10,975 nucleotides of DNA, from assembly GCA_031255875.1 (NCBI GenBank), contig JAIRRR010000033.1, positions 1 through 10,975 of the forward strand. The letters are read 5' to 3'. Below, piece by piece: positions 1-7,045 of the stretch. A program made the position numbers and the translations under genes. The DNA comes from Treponema sp. Its GTDB lineage: Bacteria > Spirochaetota > Spirochaetia > Treponematales > Breznakiellaceae. The notes below the pieces were generated by a model. The model was not told where the DNA came from. It worked only from the letters and a program-made list of their open reading frames with translations, and did not search any database. Numbering within the stretch: position 1 is the stretch's first letter; each line of letters opens with the position of its first letter.

Positions 1-81
1 TGGCGCGGGGGTGTAACTGAAATTACGGCGGGAACGTAGGTAAAATTTGCAAACCCTTGCAAAGGGATGCAGGAACGATTC

Positions 82-112
82 GCGTAATTCGTTGCGTGGC
101 AAGGAATTACGC
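82..112. repeat. Near-perfect 31-base hairpin upstream of the tRNA
   Basis: Arms GCGTAATTC (82-90) and GAATTACGC (104-112) are exact reverse complements. Inside them TTGC (92-95) pairs with GCAA (99-102) around a GTG loop, leaving one G-G mismatch (91/103). That gives 13 base pairs ending five bases before the tRNA. No T-run follows on either strand, so it does not look like an intrinsic terminator. It could be a processing element, an operator or a dispersed repeat. The rest of 1-117 holds a smaller inverted repeat, TTTGCAA (46-52) with TTGCAAA (57-63), and no convincing gene or promoter. Confidence 0.6.
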
Positions 113-117
113 AAACC

Positions 118-190
118 GGGGATATAGCTCAGTTGGTAGAGCGATAGGTTCGCAATCTATAGGCCGGGGGTTCGAATCCCCCTATCTCCA
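118..190 (+). tRNA. tRNA-Ala, anticodon CGC
   Basis: A full cloverleaf can be folded by hand. The acceptor stem is GGGGATA (118-124) with TATCTCC (183-189). The D stem is GCTC/GAGC (127-130, 139-142). The anticodon stem is ATAGG/TCTAT with loop TTCGCAA, giving anticodon CGC at 151-153, which reads the alanine codon GCG. The T stem is GGGGG/CCCCC around TTCGAAT. The third acceptor pair is G-U, the known identity mark of tRNA-Ala, which supports the anticodon call. The discriminator is A190. CCA is not encoded, so the 3' end must be made by tRNase Z-type cutting followed by CCA addition. The scpA start codon begins two bases after the discriminator. Confidence 0.95.
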
Positions 191-191
191 T

Positions 192-932
192 ATGGCCATC
201 AATGCCGGGACGGCTCGCAGTTTCAGGGTCAAGGAATTCGAAGGCCCCCTGGATCTTTTGCTTTTTCTGATCAGGAAGAACGAAGTCAGCATCTACGACA
301 TCCCCATCGCCCAGATCACCGAGCAGTATCTGGAATATCTAAGCTATTCCGCCGAGCTTGACCTGGAAGATCTGACCGAATTCTATTCCATGGCCGCCAG
401 CCTGCTCTACATAAAGAGCCGCATGCTTCTTCCGGTGGAGATTGCCCAGGATGACGAGCCGGAAGATCCGCGGCAGGATCTGGTCGAAAAGCTCATCGAA
501 TACCAGAAATTCAGGAAACTTTCGGAACTGATGGAAGAAAGGGAACGGGAGACCGAGTGGGTGGTCGAGCGGAAAAAACTCCAGAGGGCCCTGCCTTTTG
601 CCGAGGAAGAGCTTTGGGAAGAGGCGGATATCTGGGAGCTTATGAAGACCTTTTCGAGCCTTATAGGCAGGCTTTCCCTTGAACAGATCATCGACATGCA
701 CGAGGAAGTTTCCGTAAATGAAAAGATAACCCTCCTCTGCGAATTGCTTGAGACCCGGGGCGAGTGCAACTTTACGGACATCGTGGGCCGTAACGGGTCC
801 GTGCTGGACGTGATTTGCGCCTTTCTCGCGATGCTGGAAGCGGTAAAAAACCGGATGATCCAGGTTTACCAGAACCGCATGTTCGGCGATATCAAGATCC
901 GCCCCCGGGAAAATTTACCCCTTGCGTCTTAG
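192..932 (+). CDS. scpA: Segregation and condensation protein A (ScpA kleisin)
   Basis: ScpA is the kleisin subunit that, with ScpB, bridges the SMC dimer into the condensin that compacts and separates bacterial chromosomes. This 246-residue protein has the family N-terminal signature FEGPLDLLL (residues 16-24), which forms the SMC-binding helical domain. Next come an acidic, charged middle region and a C-terminal winged-helix part (about 165-240), usual for the family in length and layout. The frame stays open upstream through the tRNA, so the start must lie after it. ATG at 192 is the first in-frame candidate and leaves 15 residues before the conserved block. There is no Shine-Dalgarno; the preceding bases are the tRNA 3' acceptor strand. 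scpB follows five bases after the stop, as is usual for this pair. Identity is secure; the exact start is less so. Confidence 0.93.
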   Translation: MAINAGTARSFRVKEFEGPLDLLLFLIRKNEVSIYDIPIAQITEQYLEYLSYSAELDLEDLTEFYSMAASLLYIKSRMLLPVEIAQDDEPEDPRQDLVEKLIEYQKFRKLSELMEERERETEWVVERKKLQRALPFAEEELWEEADIWELMKTFSSLIGRLSLEQIIDMHEEVSVNEKITLLCELLETRGECNFTDIVGRNGSVLDVICAFLAMLEAVKNRMIQVYQNRMFGDIKIRPRENLPLAS

Positions 933-937
933 TTTTT

Positions 938-1489
938 ATGGAGATTTCCTTGGAGAAAGAGACTGCTTTGATAGAAGCCATTTTGTTCCTGGAAGCCGAT
1001 CCCCTGGACGAGGCGGCCCTGTCCCGCATTTCCGGGCTGGGCAGGCCGGTCGTGGACCGCGCGCTGGAAGCCCTTGGAGAACGGTACGGGAGGGAGGATT
1101 CCGCCCTGGCGCTCTCCCGCATCGGCGGGGGGGTGATGATCTCCATAAAAAGAGAGTACTGGGACAGCCTTAAGGACCGCTACGGGAAAAAAAACGAATC
1201 CAGGCTGTCAAGGGCGGCGCTGGAAACCCTCTCCATTATCGCCTACTCTCAGCCGATTACCCGAAGCGAGATCGAGGCTATCCGGGGGGCCGCGCCGGAC
1301 AATATGATACGCCTGCTCCTGGAAAAACAGCTTATCCGGGAAGTGGGCAAAAGAGACGTTCCCGGAAAGCCCGCCCAGTTCGGCACTACCAGGGAATTCC
1401 TCAAGTTTTTCCGGCTGGAAAGTATCGCCGACCTTCCCAAACTCAACGAAAGTGAGGCAGATCGCTTTGAACTGTCAGGGGAAAAATAG
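938..1489 (+). CDS. scpB: Segregation and condensation protein B (ScpB)
   Basis: ScpB is the dimeric winged-helix partner of ScpA in the SMC condensin complex and acts on the nucleoid. The 183-residue protein carries the family pattern: LIEAILFLEADPL near the N-terminus, LSRAALETLSIIAYSQPIT with RSEIEAIRG (the second winged helix, about residues 88-115), then FGTTREFLKFF, a typical ScpB motif. Length is normal. ATG at 938 lies five bases after the scpA stop and has no Shine-Dalgarno of its own, so it would rely on coupling. TTG at 950 has GGAG six bases upstream and would give a protein four residues shorter. Which start is used cannot be settled from sequence. The 3' end overlaps the next gene. 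Confidence 0.93.
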   Translation: MEISLEKETALIEAILFLEADPLDEAALSRISGLGRPVVDRALEALGERYGREDSALALSRIGGGVMISIKREYWDSLKDRYGKKNESRLSRAALETLSIIAYSQPITRSEIEAIRGAAPDNMIRLLLEKQLIREVGKRDVPGKPAQFGTTREFLKFFRLESIADLPKLNESEADRFELSGEK

Positions 1490-2318
1490 CCCCGGTTTCG
1501 CGGGGCCGGGCAAGCCGCGGGATACCCGGGCGGGCGGCCAAGGGGGGGGGCCGGTCCGTTTGCAGGTTTTCCTGGCCCACGGCGGGGTAGCCTCGCGCCG
1601 TTCTTCGGAAAAGCTCATCCTGGAAGGCCGCGTACAGGTAAACGGCAGGACCGTTACCGCGCTGGGGGAAAAAGTAGCCCCGGGAGACCAGGTATGCCTG
1701 GACGGCGTTCCGGTCAGCGCCGAAGAACAGTACCGCTACCTCCTCCTCAACAAGCCCCCGGAGTACCTTTGCAGTTCCTCGGACCCGCAGGGGCGCCCCC
1801 TGGCGCTCAGCCTTCTTCCCAAAGAAATTTCCGAGCGGCTTTACAATGTGGGCCGCCTGGATTATATGTCCTGCGGGCTGGTTGTTTTTACCAACGACGG
1901 GGCCTTTGCCGCCAAGGTCAGCCACCCCAGTTCCGGCATCGAAAAAGAATACTTCGTCGAGGCTGCGGGGTCTGTACCGGACGATTTTATCCGTTCCTTC
2001 GGGGAAGGGGTGACCATCGAAGGGATACGCTACCAGGCCCGGAAGATCGAGAGGGTAGGGCGGCGTACCCTGAGGATCGTGCTTGTCGAGGGGAAGAACC
2101 GCGAGATACGCAGGGTCTTTTCCCACTTCCACCTGCACCCGATCCTGCTCCGCCGGGTCCGCATCGGGACGGTCTGCCTGGGGGATTTGCCGGAGGGGGA
2201 ATCCCGGCCCCTTGCCGAAAATGAAATAAACGCGCTTGAAACCGCGCGGCCCCGGAAGGCCGGAGATCGCCCGGCCGGCGGCCGCGTTAAGAGAGGCTAC
2301 CATGGTAATCGCGATTGA
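1467..2318 (+). CDS. rluB: RluB-type 23S rRNA pseudouridine synthase (RsuA/RluB/E/F family)
   Basis: The protein has an S4 RNA-binding domain (from VRLQVFLAHGGVASRR through EGRVQVNG) followed by the RsuA-family catalytic domain. The catalytic aspartate is in NVGRLDYMSCGLVVFTNDG, and the GKNREIRRVF motif closes the fold. The family converts a specific uridine of rRNA to pseudouridine; RluB acts on the 23S peptidyl-transferase region, and placement next to scpAB is common. The start is uncertain. TTG at 1467 has GAGG nine bases upstream; GTG at 1452 is possible without that signal; TTG at 1560 lies right at the S4 domain, after a G-rich run. The extra 30 or so residues before the S4 domain are rich in G, P and R and may be a disordered tail. 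The end overlaps cmk by 17 bases. RsuA or RluE/F specificity cannot be excluded. Confidence 0.85.
   Translation: MNCQGKNSPGFAGPGKPRDTRAGGQGGGPVRLQVFLAHGGVASRRSSEKLILEGRVQVNGRTVTALGEKVAPGDQVCLDGVPVSAEEQYRYLLLNKPPEYLCSSSDPQGRPLALSLLPKEISERLYNVGRLDYMSCGLVVFTNDGAFAAKVSHPSSGIEKEYFVEAAGSVPDDFIRSFGEGVTIEGIRYQARKIERVGRRTLRIVLVEGKNREIRRVFSHFHLHPILLRRVRIGTVCLGDLPEGESRPLAENEINALETARPRKAGDRPAGGRVKRGYHGNRD
1542..1550 (+). repeat. Nine-base G homopolymer in the rluB N-terminal extension
   Basis: A run of nine G follows AA, within the low-complexity glycine-rich leader of the pseudouridine synthase. If translation starts upstream (1452 or 1467), a one-base change in this run would shift the frame before the S4 domain. 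If it starts at TTG 1560, the run would instead lie in the ribosome-binding position, ending nine bases before the codon. Seen directly in sequence; any role is inference. Confidence 0.6.
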
Positions 2319-4743
2319 CGGGCCCGCAGGCTCGGGGAAAAGCACCATCGCAAAGCTCCTGGCGGAGAAGCTCGGGGAGGCCGGCCGGCCCTTTACCTAT
2401 ATCAATTCCGGAAACCTGTACCGGGCCATCACGCTCGGGTGCGTCAGGCGCGGTATTCCGGTAACGGATACCGGAAAAGTCCTGGAATGCGCCGGGAAGG
2501 CCGCTATCGAATACCGGGGGGACGCCGTATACCTGGACGGGGAAAATGTGACCTCCCTGCTCCACAGTGACGAAATTGACCGCGAAGTTTCCCCGCTTTC
2601 GTCCATTGTGCCGGTGCGCCGCCTGGTAAACGACCTTGTCCGCAGAATTGCCCGGGATACCGACGCGGTAGTGGAGGGGAGGGACATGACCACGGTGGTC
2701 TTCCCGGATGCCGAATGCCTTTTTTACCTGGACGCCTCCCCCGGAGCCCGGGCCAGGCGGCGGCGCGATCAGGGGGTATCGCAGCTCGCGCTTGAAGACA
2801 TACAGAAGGCCATCGAGGAGCGGGACGAGCTGGACAGGAACAAGGCCGAAGGAAGCCTAAAAATTGCGGACAGGGCCGTTTATTTGGACACATCGGACTT
2901 GACCATTAGCCAAGTTTATGAGAGATTAATAGATACAATAAAGCTGAAAGGACAGAACATGGGGCAGAAGGAAGAGGCACCGAATCAGAAGGCTGTAGAC
3001 CTGGGTTCGGCGGAAGAAACGGACGGGCTTAAAAACAGCGATTCCGAAAATATCCAGACGCAGTTGCAGGAAGAATACCTCAAAACAATGGAACAGCTGG
3101 AAGAAGGCCAGATGATCGACGGGACGGTAATCCAGGTTACCCCTGATCAGGTGTTCATTGACGTGGGGTACAAGTCCGAAGGCAAGATCCCCATCGATGA
3201 ATTTGCCGAAATTCCCCAGCTGGGGGAGACCGTCTCAGTTATTCTGGTGGCAAAGGAAAACAAATACGGGGAAGTCATTGTTTCCAAGCAAAAGGCGGAC
3301 GTCAAACTCTTCTGGAAGAATTTACGGCAGGCATTCCAGGATCACACCGTGGTCGAGGGGACCGTCGAAAAGCTGGTAAAAGGCGGCTTCGATGTCAACC
3401 TGGGCGCCGATGTCCACGCGTTCCTCCCCATAAGCCAGTCCGATTCCCAAAAAGTTGACAAACCGGAAAAATTCCTGGGCTTCAAAACCCAGTTCTACGT
3501 GGAAAGGCTCTACTCCGACGGCAAGGTCAACATCGTGGTAAACCGCAGAAAATGGCTGGAAGAAGAAATCGAGCAGAAGCGCAAGCATTTCTTCGACACT
3601 ATTGAAATTGGCGCGGAAGTAACCGGCGCGGTCAAGAGCTTTACCTCTTTCGGGGCCTTTATCGATCTTGGCGGCTTTGACGGCCTGCTCCATATCAACG
3701 ATATGAGCTGGGGGCACGTGAACCGGCCCAAGGACTTTGTCAGGAAAGGCCAGGAAATTACCCTCAAGGTCATCCGCATCGATCCGGCCGAGAAGCGCAT
3801 CAACCTTTCGCTCAAGCATTTTACCGACGATCCGTGGGTGCACTTTGCGGATAAGTACCATGTCAACGACGTAGTCAAGGGCAAGGTTACCAAGCTGACC
3901 GATTTCGGCGCCTTTATCGAGCTGGAAGAGGGCATCGAGGGCCTGGCCCACATTTCGGAATTTTCCTGGGTAAAAAAGATACAGAAACCCAGCGAGGTCC
4001 TTGCCATAGGCGACGAAGTCGAGTGCATGATCCTCGGCTACGATCTGCAAATAGGCCGGGTTTCCCTGGGCCTCAAACAGGTGACCGCCAATCCCTGGAG
4101 CAATATCAGCGAAAAGTACCCCGCAGGGACCAGGCTCAGGCGGAAAGTGGTCAAGATTACCGGATCGGGCGCGTTTATCGAGCTTGAAGAAGGTATTGAC
4201 GGCTTCCTCCACGCCGAGGACATGTCCTGGACCAAGAAGATCAAGCATCCGGGCAGCGAATTCGAGGCAGGGCAGGAAATTGAAATCATGGTTATAGGGC
4301 TTGATCCGGAAAACCGGAGCATCAAGCTGGGGATTAAGCAGCTTGAGGAGGATCCCTGGAAGAGTTTTGCGGAGACCTACAAGCCCGGCTCCCTTGTGGA
4401 GGGGGAAGTTTCCAACATTACCGACTTCGGCCTCTTCGTCAAGGTGCCCGGCGGGATCGAGGGGCTTATCCACAAGTCCAATCTGCCCGAAAACCGGGAC
4501 GAAAACCCTGACGACGCCCTTAAAAAGTACAAACTGGGCGACAAGATCAAGGCGGTGGTGCTTGAGCTCCAGCTTGACAAGCAAAAGGTTGCTTTTTCCA
4601 TTAAGGATTATCAGAAAAAGGTGCAGAGGGATGAGATTTCCCGCTATATGGCGGCAGAGGAGGCGGACGGTTCGACCTTCACTCTGGGGGATTTCCTGGA
4701 ATCGAAAAAGGCCTCGTCCGACGAGAATGCTGTCAAAGATTGA
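2302..4743 (+). CDS. cmk-rpsA: Fused cytidylate kinase / 30S ribosomal protein S1
   Basis: One 813-residue frame joins two housekeeping proteins. Residues 1-219 are cytidylate kinase, which phosphorylates CMP and dCMP with ATP: P-loop GPAGSGKST (7-15), GRD (126-128) before TVVFPDA, and the LDASP/RARRRR lid region. Residues 220-813 are ribosomal protein S1, which brings mRNA to the 30S subunit. It has six S1/OB repeats at about 270-345, 349-420, 435-512, 520-600, 607-685 and 694-770; the first two are divergent, as in other S1 proteins, and the later ones carry GAFIEL-type cores. The same fusion is known in treponemes. ATG at 2302 is chosen because GAGAGG lies five bases upstream and the P-loop follows at once; the frame opens further upstream without kinase homology. 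An internal start at 2959 may also make free S1. Overlaps its neighbours by 17 bases on each side. Confidence 0.93.
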   Translation: MVIAIDGPAGSGKSTIAKLLAEKLGEAGRPFTYINSGNLYRAITLGCVRRGIPVTDTGKVLECAGKAAIEYRGDAVYLDGENVTSLLHSDEIDREVSPLSSIVPVRRLVNDLVRRIARDTDAVVEGRDMTTVVFPDAECLFYLDASPGARARRRRDQGVSQLALEDIQKAIEERDELDRNKAEGSLKIADRAVYLDTSDLTISQVYERLIDTIKLKGQNMGQKEEAPNQKAVDLGSAEETDGLKNSDSENIQTQLQEEYLKTMEQLEEGQMIDGTVIQVTPDQVFIDVGYKSEGKIPIDEFAEIPQLGETVSVILVAKENKYGEVIVSKQKADVKLFWKNLRQAFQDHTVVEGTVEKLVKGGFDVNLGADVHAFLPISQSDSQKVDKPEKFLGFKTQFYVERLYSDGKVNIVVNRRKWLEEEIEQKRKHFFDTIEIGAEVTGAVKSFTSFGAFIDLGGFDGLLHINDMSWGHVNRPKDFVRKGQEITLKVIRIDPAEKRINLSLKHFTDDPWVHFADKYHVNDVVKGKVTKLTDFGAFIELEEGIEGLAHISEFSWVKKIQKPSEVLAIGDEVECMILGYDLQIGRVSLGLKQVTANPWSNISEKYPAGTRLRRKVVKITGSGAFIELEEGIDGFLHAEDMSWTKKIKHPGSEFEAGQEIEIMVIGLDPENRSIKLGIKQLEEDPWKSFAETYKPGSLVEGEVSNITDFGLFVKVPGGIEGLIHKSNLPENRDENPDDALKKYKLGDKIKAVVLELQLDKQKVAFSIKDYQKKVQRDEISRYMAAEEADGSTFTLGDFLESKKASSDENAVKD
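2947..2961 (+). promoter_or_regulatory. Internal ribosome-binding site and ATG at the Cmk/S1 boundary
   Basis: AAAGGA (2947-2952) lies six bases before an in-frame ATG (2959-2961). This falls exactly between the last kinase helix and the first S1 residues (MGQKEEAP). The 70 bases before it are clearly more AT-rich than the surrounding gene, as expected for an open initiation site. It could allow separate synthesis of a 594-residue S1 in addition to the fusion. The signal is visible; its use is inferred. Confidence 0.55.
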
Positions 4744-6274
4744 TGCCCAAAAATTCAATACTCTGATAGAGATCAACACGCTCATCAACTCCAACTATAC
4801 GGACGTTCATGCGCTGCTCACCAGAATCATCGAGTCCGCCACGCGCCTGTGCGAGGGGGAGGCGTCGAGCCTGCTCCTTGTGGACCGGGAGACCGGCGAG
4901 CTTCATTTTGACGTTATACTCGGCTCCAACAGCACCGAGGCCAAGCAGTACACGATAAAACTGGGGGAGGGGCTTCCCGGCTGGGTGGCGGCGCACAACA
5001 AGTCGATAATGGCGAACGACGTGGAAAGCGACCGGCGCTACGACCGGACTTTTTCCAAGAAGATAGGGCACGCCACCAAGAGCATGATGGCTGTCCCCAT
5101 GCGGATCAAAGACGAATGTATCGGGGTGATTGAGCTTTCAAACAAGAAAAACGGGAAAGTTTTTACCCAGGACGACCTTGAATGGCTTGAAATTTTCGCC
5201 AACCAGGCCGCGATGACCATACAGAACGCCAAGAGCTTTGAAAAGGTCCGGGATAAAATCGAAACCCTCCAGGAACATCTCAAGGCGTCCGACGGCTACC
5301 ATCCCTTTATCGCCAAGAGCCCGGTTATTCTGGAAAAGATAGCCATAATCGACCGGATCGCCAGCACCGATTCTTCGGTGCTCATCCTGGGGGAGAGCGG
5401 GGTAGGGAAGGAGATATTCGCCGAGCAGATACACCTGCGCAGCGCCCGGAACCACAAGCCCTTTGTCCGGGTAAACTGCGCCGCCATCCCCGAGGGCCTT
5501 TTGGAAAGCGAATTTTTCGGCCATGTAAAGGGGGCGTTTACCAACGCCATTCAGAACCGGCGGGGCCGCTTTGAGATGGCCGACGGGGGCACGATCTTCC
5601 TGGATGAAATCGGCGATCTCCCCCTGGCGCTCCAGGTAAAATTGCTCCGCGTAATACAGCAGAAGACCTTTGAAAAAGTAGGCTCCGACGTTTCGGTTAC
5701 CGTGGATGTGCGTATCCTGGCGGCCACGAACCGGGACATCGAGCGCCTGGTAGAGGAGGGGCAGTTCCGCAGCGACCTTTACTACCGGCTGAACGTCCTG
5801 CCCATGTTCATCCCGCCCCTCAGGCAGCGGGTCGAGGACATTCCCGAATTGGCCTCGTTCTTTTTGAAAAACGCGATAAAGAAGACCAAGCGCGACCTGA
5901 AAGGCTTTTCGGACGAGGCCATGAAATCCCTGCTTTCCTATTCCTGGCCGGGAAATATCCGGGAATTGCAGAACTGCGTCGAACGGGCGTGCGTAATAGG
6001 AAAGGGAAAGTGGATAGAGCCGGAAGATCTGTTTCTGGACTCCTCGCCCGGCAGAAGCGGTTCCCCGGCCGCGTCCGATCCGTTCCATACCCGGGACATC
6101 GGGGGGGACCGGAGCCTGAAAAACGCCATCAATGTCTTTAAAGGCCAGTACATCCACAAGGTGCTGGAAGAAAACAAGTGGAACCAGACCGAAGCGGCGA
6201 AATCCCTGGATATACAGAGAACCTACCTGTCCCGGTTAATAAAGGAATTGGAGATCACGCTTGACAAGGCCTAA
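4727..6274 (+). CDS. Sigma-54-dependent transcriptional activator (GAF / AAA+ / Fis-type HTH)
   Basis: This 515-residue bacterial enhancer-binding protein uses ATP to open sigma-54 RNA polymerase promoters. Residues about 20-165 form a GAF sensor domain. The AAA+ domain follows: Walker A GESGVGKE (222-229), loop 1 at 269-274, Walker B TIFLDE (289-294), arginine-finger region FRSDLYYRLN (347-356) and sensor II around SWPGNIREL. The C-terminus (about 475-512) is a Fis-type helix-turn-helix, KWNQTEAAKSLDIQRTYLSR. There is no receiver domain, so control is expected through a ligand at the GAF domain, as in FhlA, NifA or NorR. The sigma-54 contact loop reads GAFTNA, not the usual GAFTGA. ATG 4727 overlaps the rpsA end by 17 bases and lacks a strong ribosome-binding site, which suggests coupling. 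Target genes are unknown, and no convincing -24/-12 site was found here. Confidence 0.9.
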   Translation: MLSKIDAQKFNTLIEINTLINSNYTDVHALLTRIIESATRLCEGEASSLLLVDRETGELHFDVILGSNSTEAKQYTIKLGEGLPGWVAAHNKSIMANDVESDRRYDRTFSKKIGHATKSMMAVPMRIKDECIGVIELSNKKNGKVFTQDDLEWLEIFANQAAMTIQNAKSFEKVRDKIETLQEHLKASDGYHPFIAKSPVILEKIAIIDRIASTDSSVLILGESGVGKEIFAEQIHLRSARNHKPFVRVNCAAIPEGLLESEFFGHVKGAFTNAIQNRRGRFEMADGGTIFLDEIGDLPLALQVKLLRVIQQKTFEKVGSDVSVTVDVRILAATNRDIERLVEEGQFRSDLYYRLNVLPMFIPPLRQRVEDIPELASFFLKNAIKKTKRDLKGFSDEAMKSLLSYSWPGNIRELQNCVERACVIGKGKWIEPEDLFLDSSPGRSGSPAASDPFHTRDIGGDRSLKNAINVFKGQYIHKVLEENKWNQTEAAKSLDIQRTYLSRLIKELEITLDKA

Positions 6275-6314
6275 GGCGCCTTTTGCAGGAAGTAAATCCC
6301 GAGGAGAATTAATT

Positions 6315-7010
6315 ATGGCAAACGCGAACGCCCAGGAAAAGAAAGAAACCGTTTCATTCGGCGACATTGTAGTGGAATTCATCCGCAAAAACCGCAAGAT
6401 CCTGGTTGCCGTGGTAATAGCCTGCGCGGCGGTCCTTATCGGCATTGTCGCGGGTTTAAGCATACGGGAGCGCGTGGTAAGCCGGGAAATCAGCCGGGCG
6501 GAGGCGCTGGGCGAACGTTTCGAGGAGCTGCGCTTTGACATTAACGAGCCCGAGAGCGAGGAGGATGTCCAGGCGCTGCTCGCCGACCTTGACGCCCTGG
6601 CTTCCAAGTCAGGGGCTTTTGCCTCGGCGCGCTCGTATTCCCTGATTGCCGATATCCACGCGGACAGGAAAAACTGGGCCGAGGCTGAGAAGGCCTGGAT
6701 ACTGGCGGCCCAAAAAGGCGGCAAAGGCTATCTGGCCCCGGTATCCTGGTTCAACGCGGCGGTTGCCGCGGAAGAGGCCGGCGACATTGACGGCGCCATT
6801 GCCCATTACGGCGAGGCGCTTGCCTTTGCCGATTCGTTCCCCGGCGCGTCGAAGGCCCAGTTCGCCATCGGCCGGCTGGAAGAGGGGAGGGGGAACCGGG
6901 AGGCCGCGCTTGAGGCGTACCGGGCCTTGATCGAAAAGTGGCCCCTTGACACGATCTGGGCCAATCTCGCGAATACCAGGATTATCGCGCTGACGGGACT
7001 CTCTTCCTGA
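6315..7010 (+). CDS. Membrane-anchored tetratricopeptide repeat protein (YfgM-like layout)
   Basis: The 231-residue protein has a short charged N-terminus, one hydrophobic helix (about residues 29-50, ILVAVVIACAAVLIGIVAGL), a linker, and about three TPR-type helix pairs. These include SYSLIADIHADRKNWAEAEKA, WFNAAVAAEEAGDIDGAIAHY and AIGRLEEGRGNREAALEAY. This matches the layout of YfgM-like proteins, which are anchored in the inner membrane with the TPR part outside and assist the Sec translocon. TPRs bind other proteins, so a scaffold or chaperone role is likely but unproven. The start is firm: GAGGAGA (6301-6307) lies seven bases before ATG 6315. A weak stem, AAGGC/GCCTT (6266-6282) followed by TT, sits between it and the activator gene and could slightly reduce read-through. 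Confidence 0.8.
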   Translation: MANANAQEKKETVSFGDIVVEFIRKNRKILVAVVIACAAVLIGIVAGLSIRERVVSREISRAEALGERFEELRFDINEPESEEDVQALLADLDALASKSGAFASARSYSLIADIHADRKNWAEAEKAWILAAQKGGKGYLAPVSWFNAAVAAEEAGDIDGAIAHYGEALAFADSFPGASKAQFAIGRLEEGRGNREAALEAYRALIEKWPLDTIWANLANTRIIALTGLSS

Positions 7011-7045
7011 CACGGCGCCGGGAAGAAGCCTACAGGCAAGGCTCC

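Noticed and set aside
98..112. Possible sigma-54 promoter (TGGCA ... CGC) before the tRNA
   Set aside because: The GG-to-GC spacing is one base off and the -12 element lacks TTGC; the bases belong to the hairpin.
57..191. Long N-terminal extension of ScpA starting at 57
   Set aside because: The extra 45 residues are just the hairpin and the tRNA read in frame; conserved ScpA sequence begins after 192.
2236..2301. Upstream extension of the Cmk-S1 frame
   Set aside because: It lies inside rluB in another frame, has no kinase-like sequence, and ATG 2302 has a good ribosome-binding site directly before the P-loop region.
3322..4794. Very long open frame (490 codons) antisense to rpsA
   Set aside because: It mirrors the repeated S1 domains in GC-biased codons; no recognisable domain, and the + strand gene is certain.
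5138..6157. Long antisense frame over the sigma-54 activator
   Set aside because: Shadow of a well-identified AAA+ gene, with no independent protein signal.
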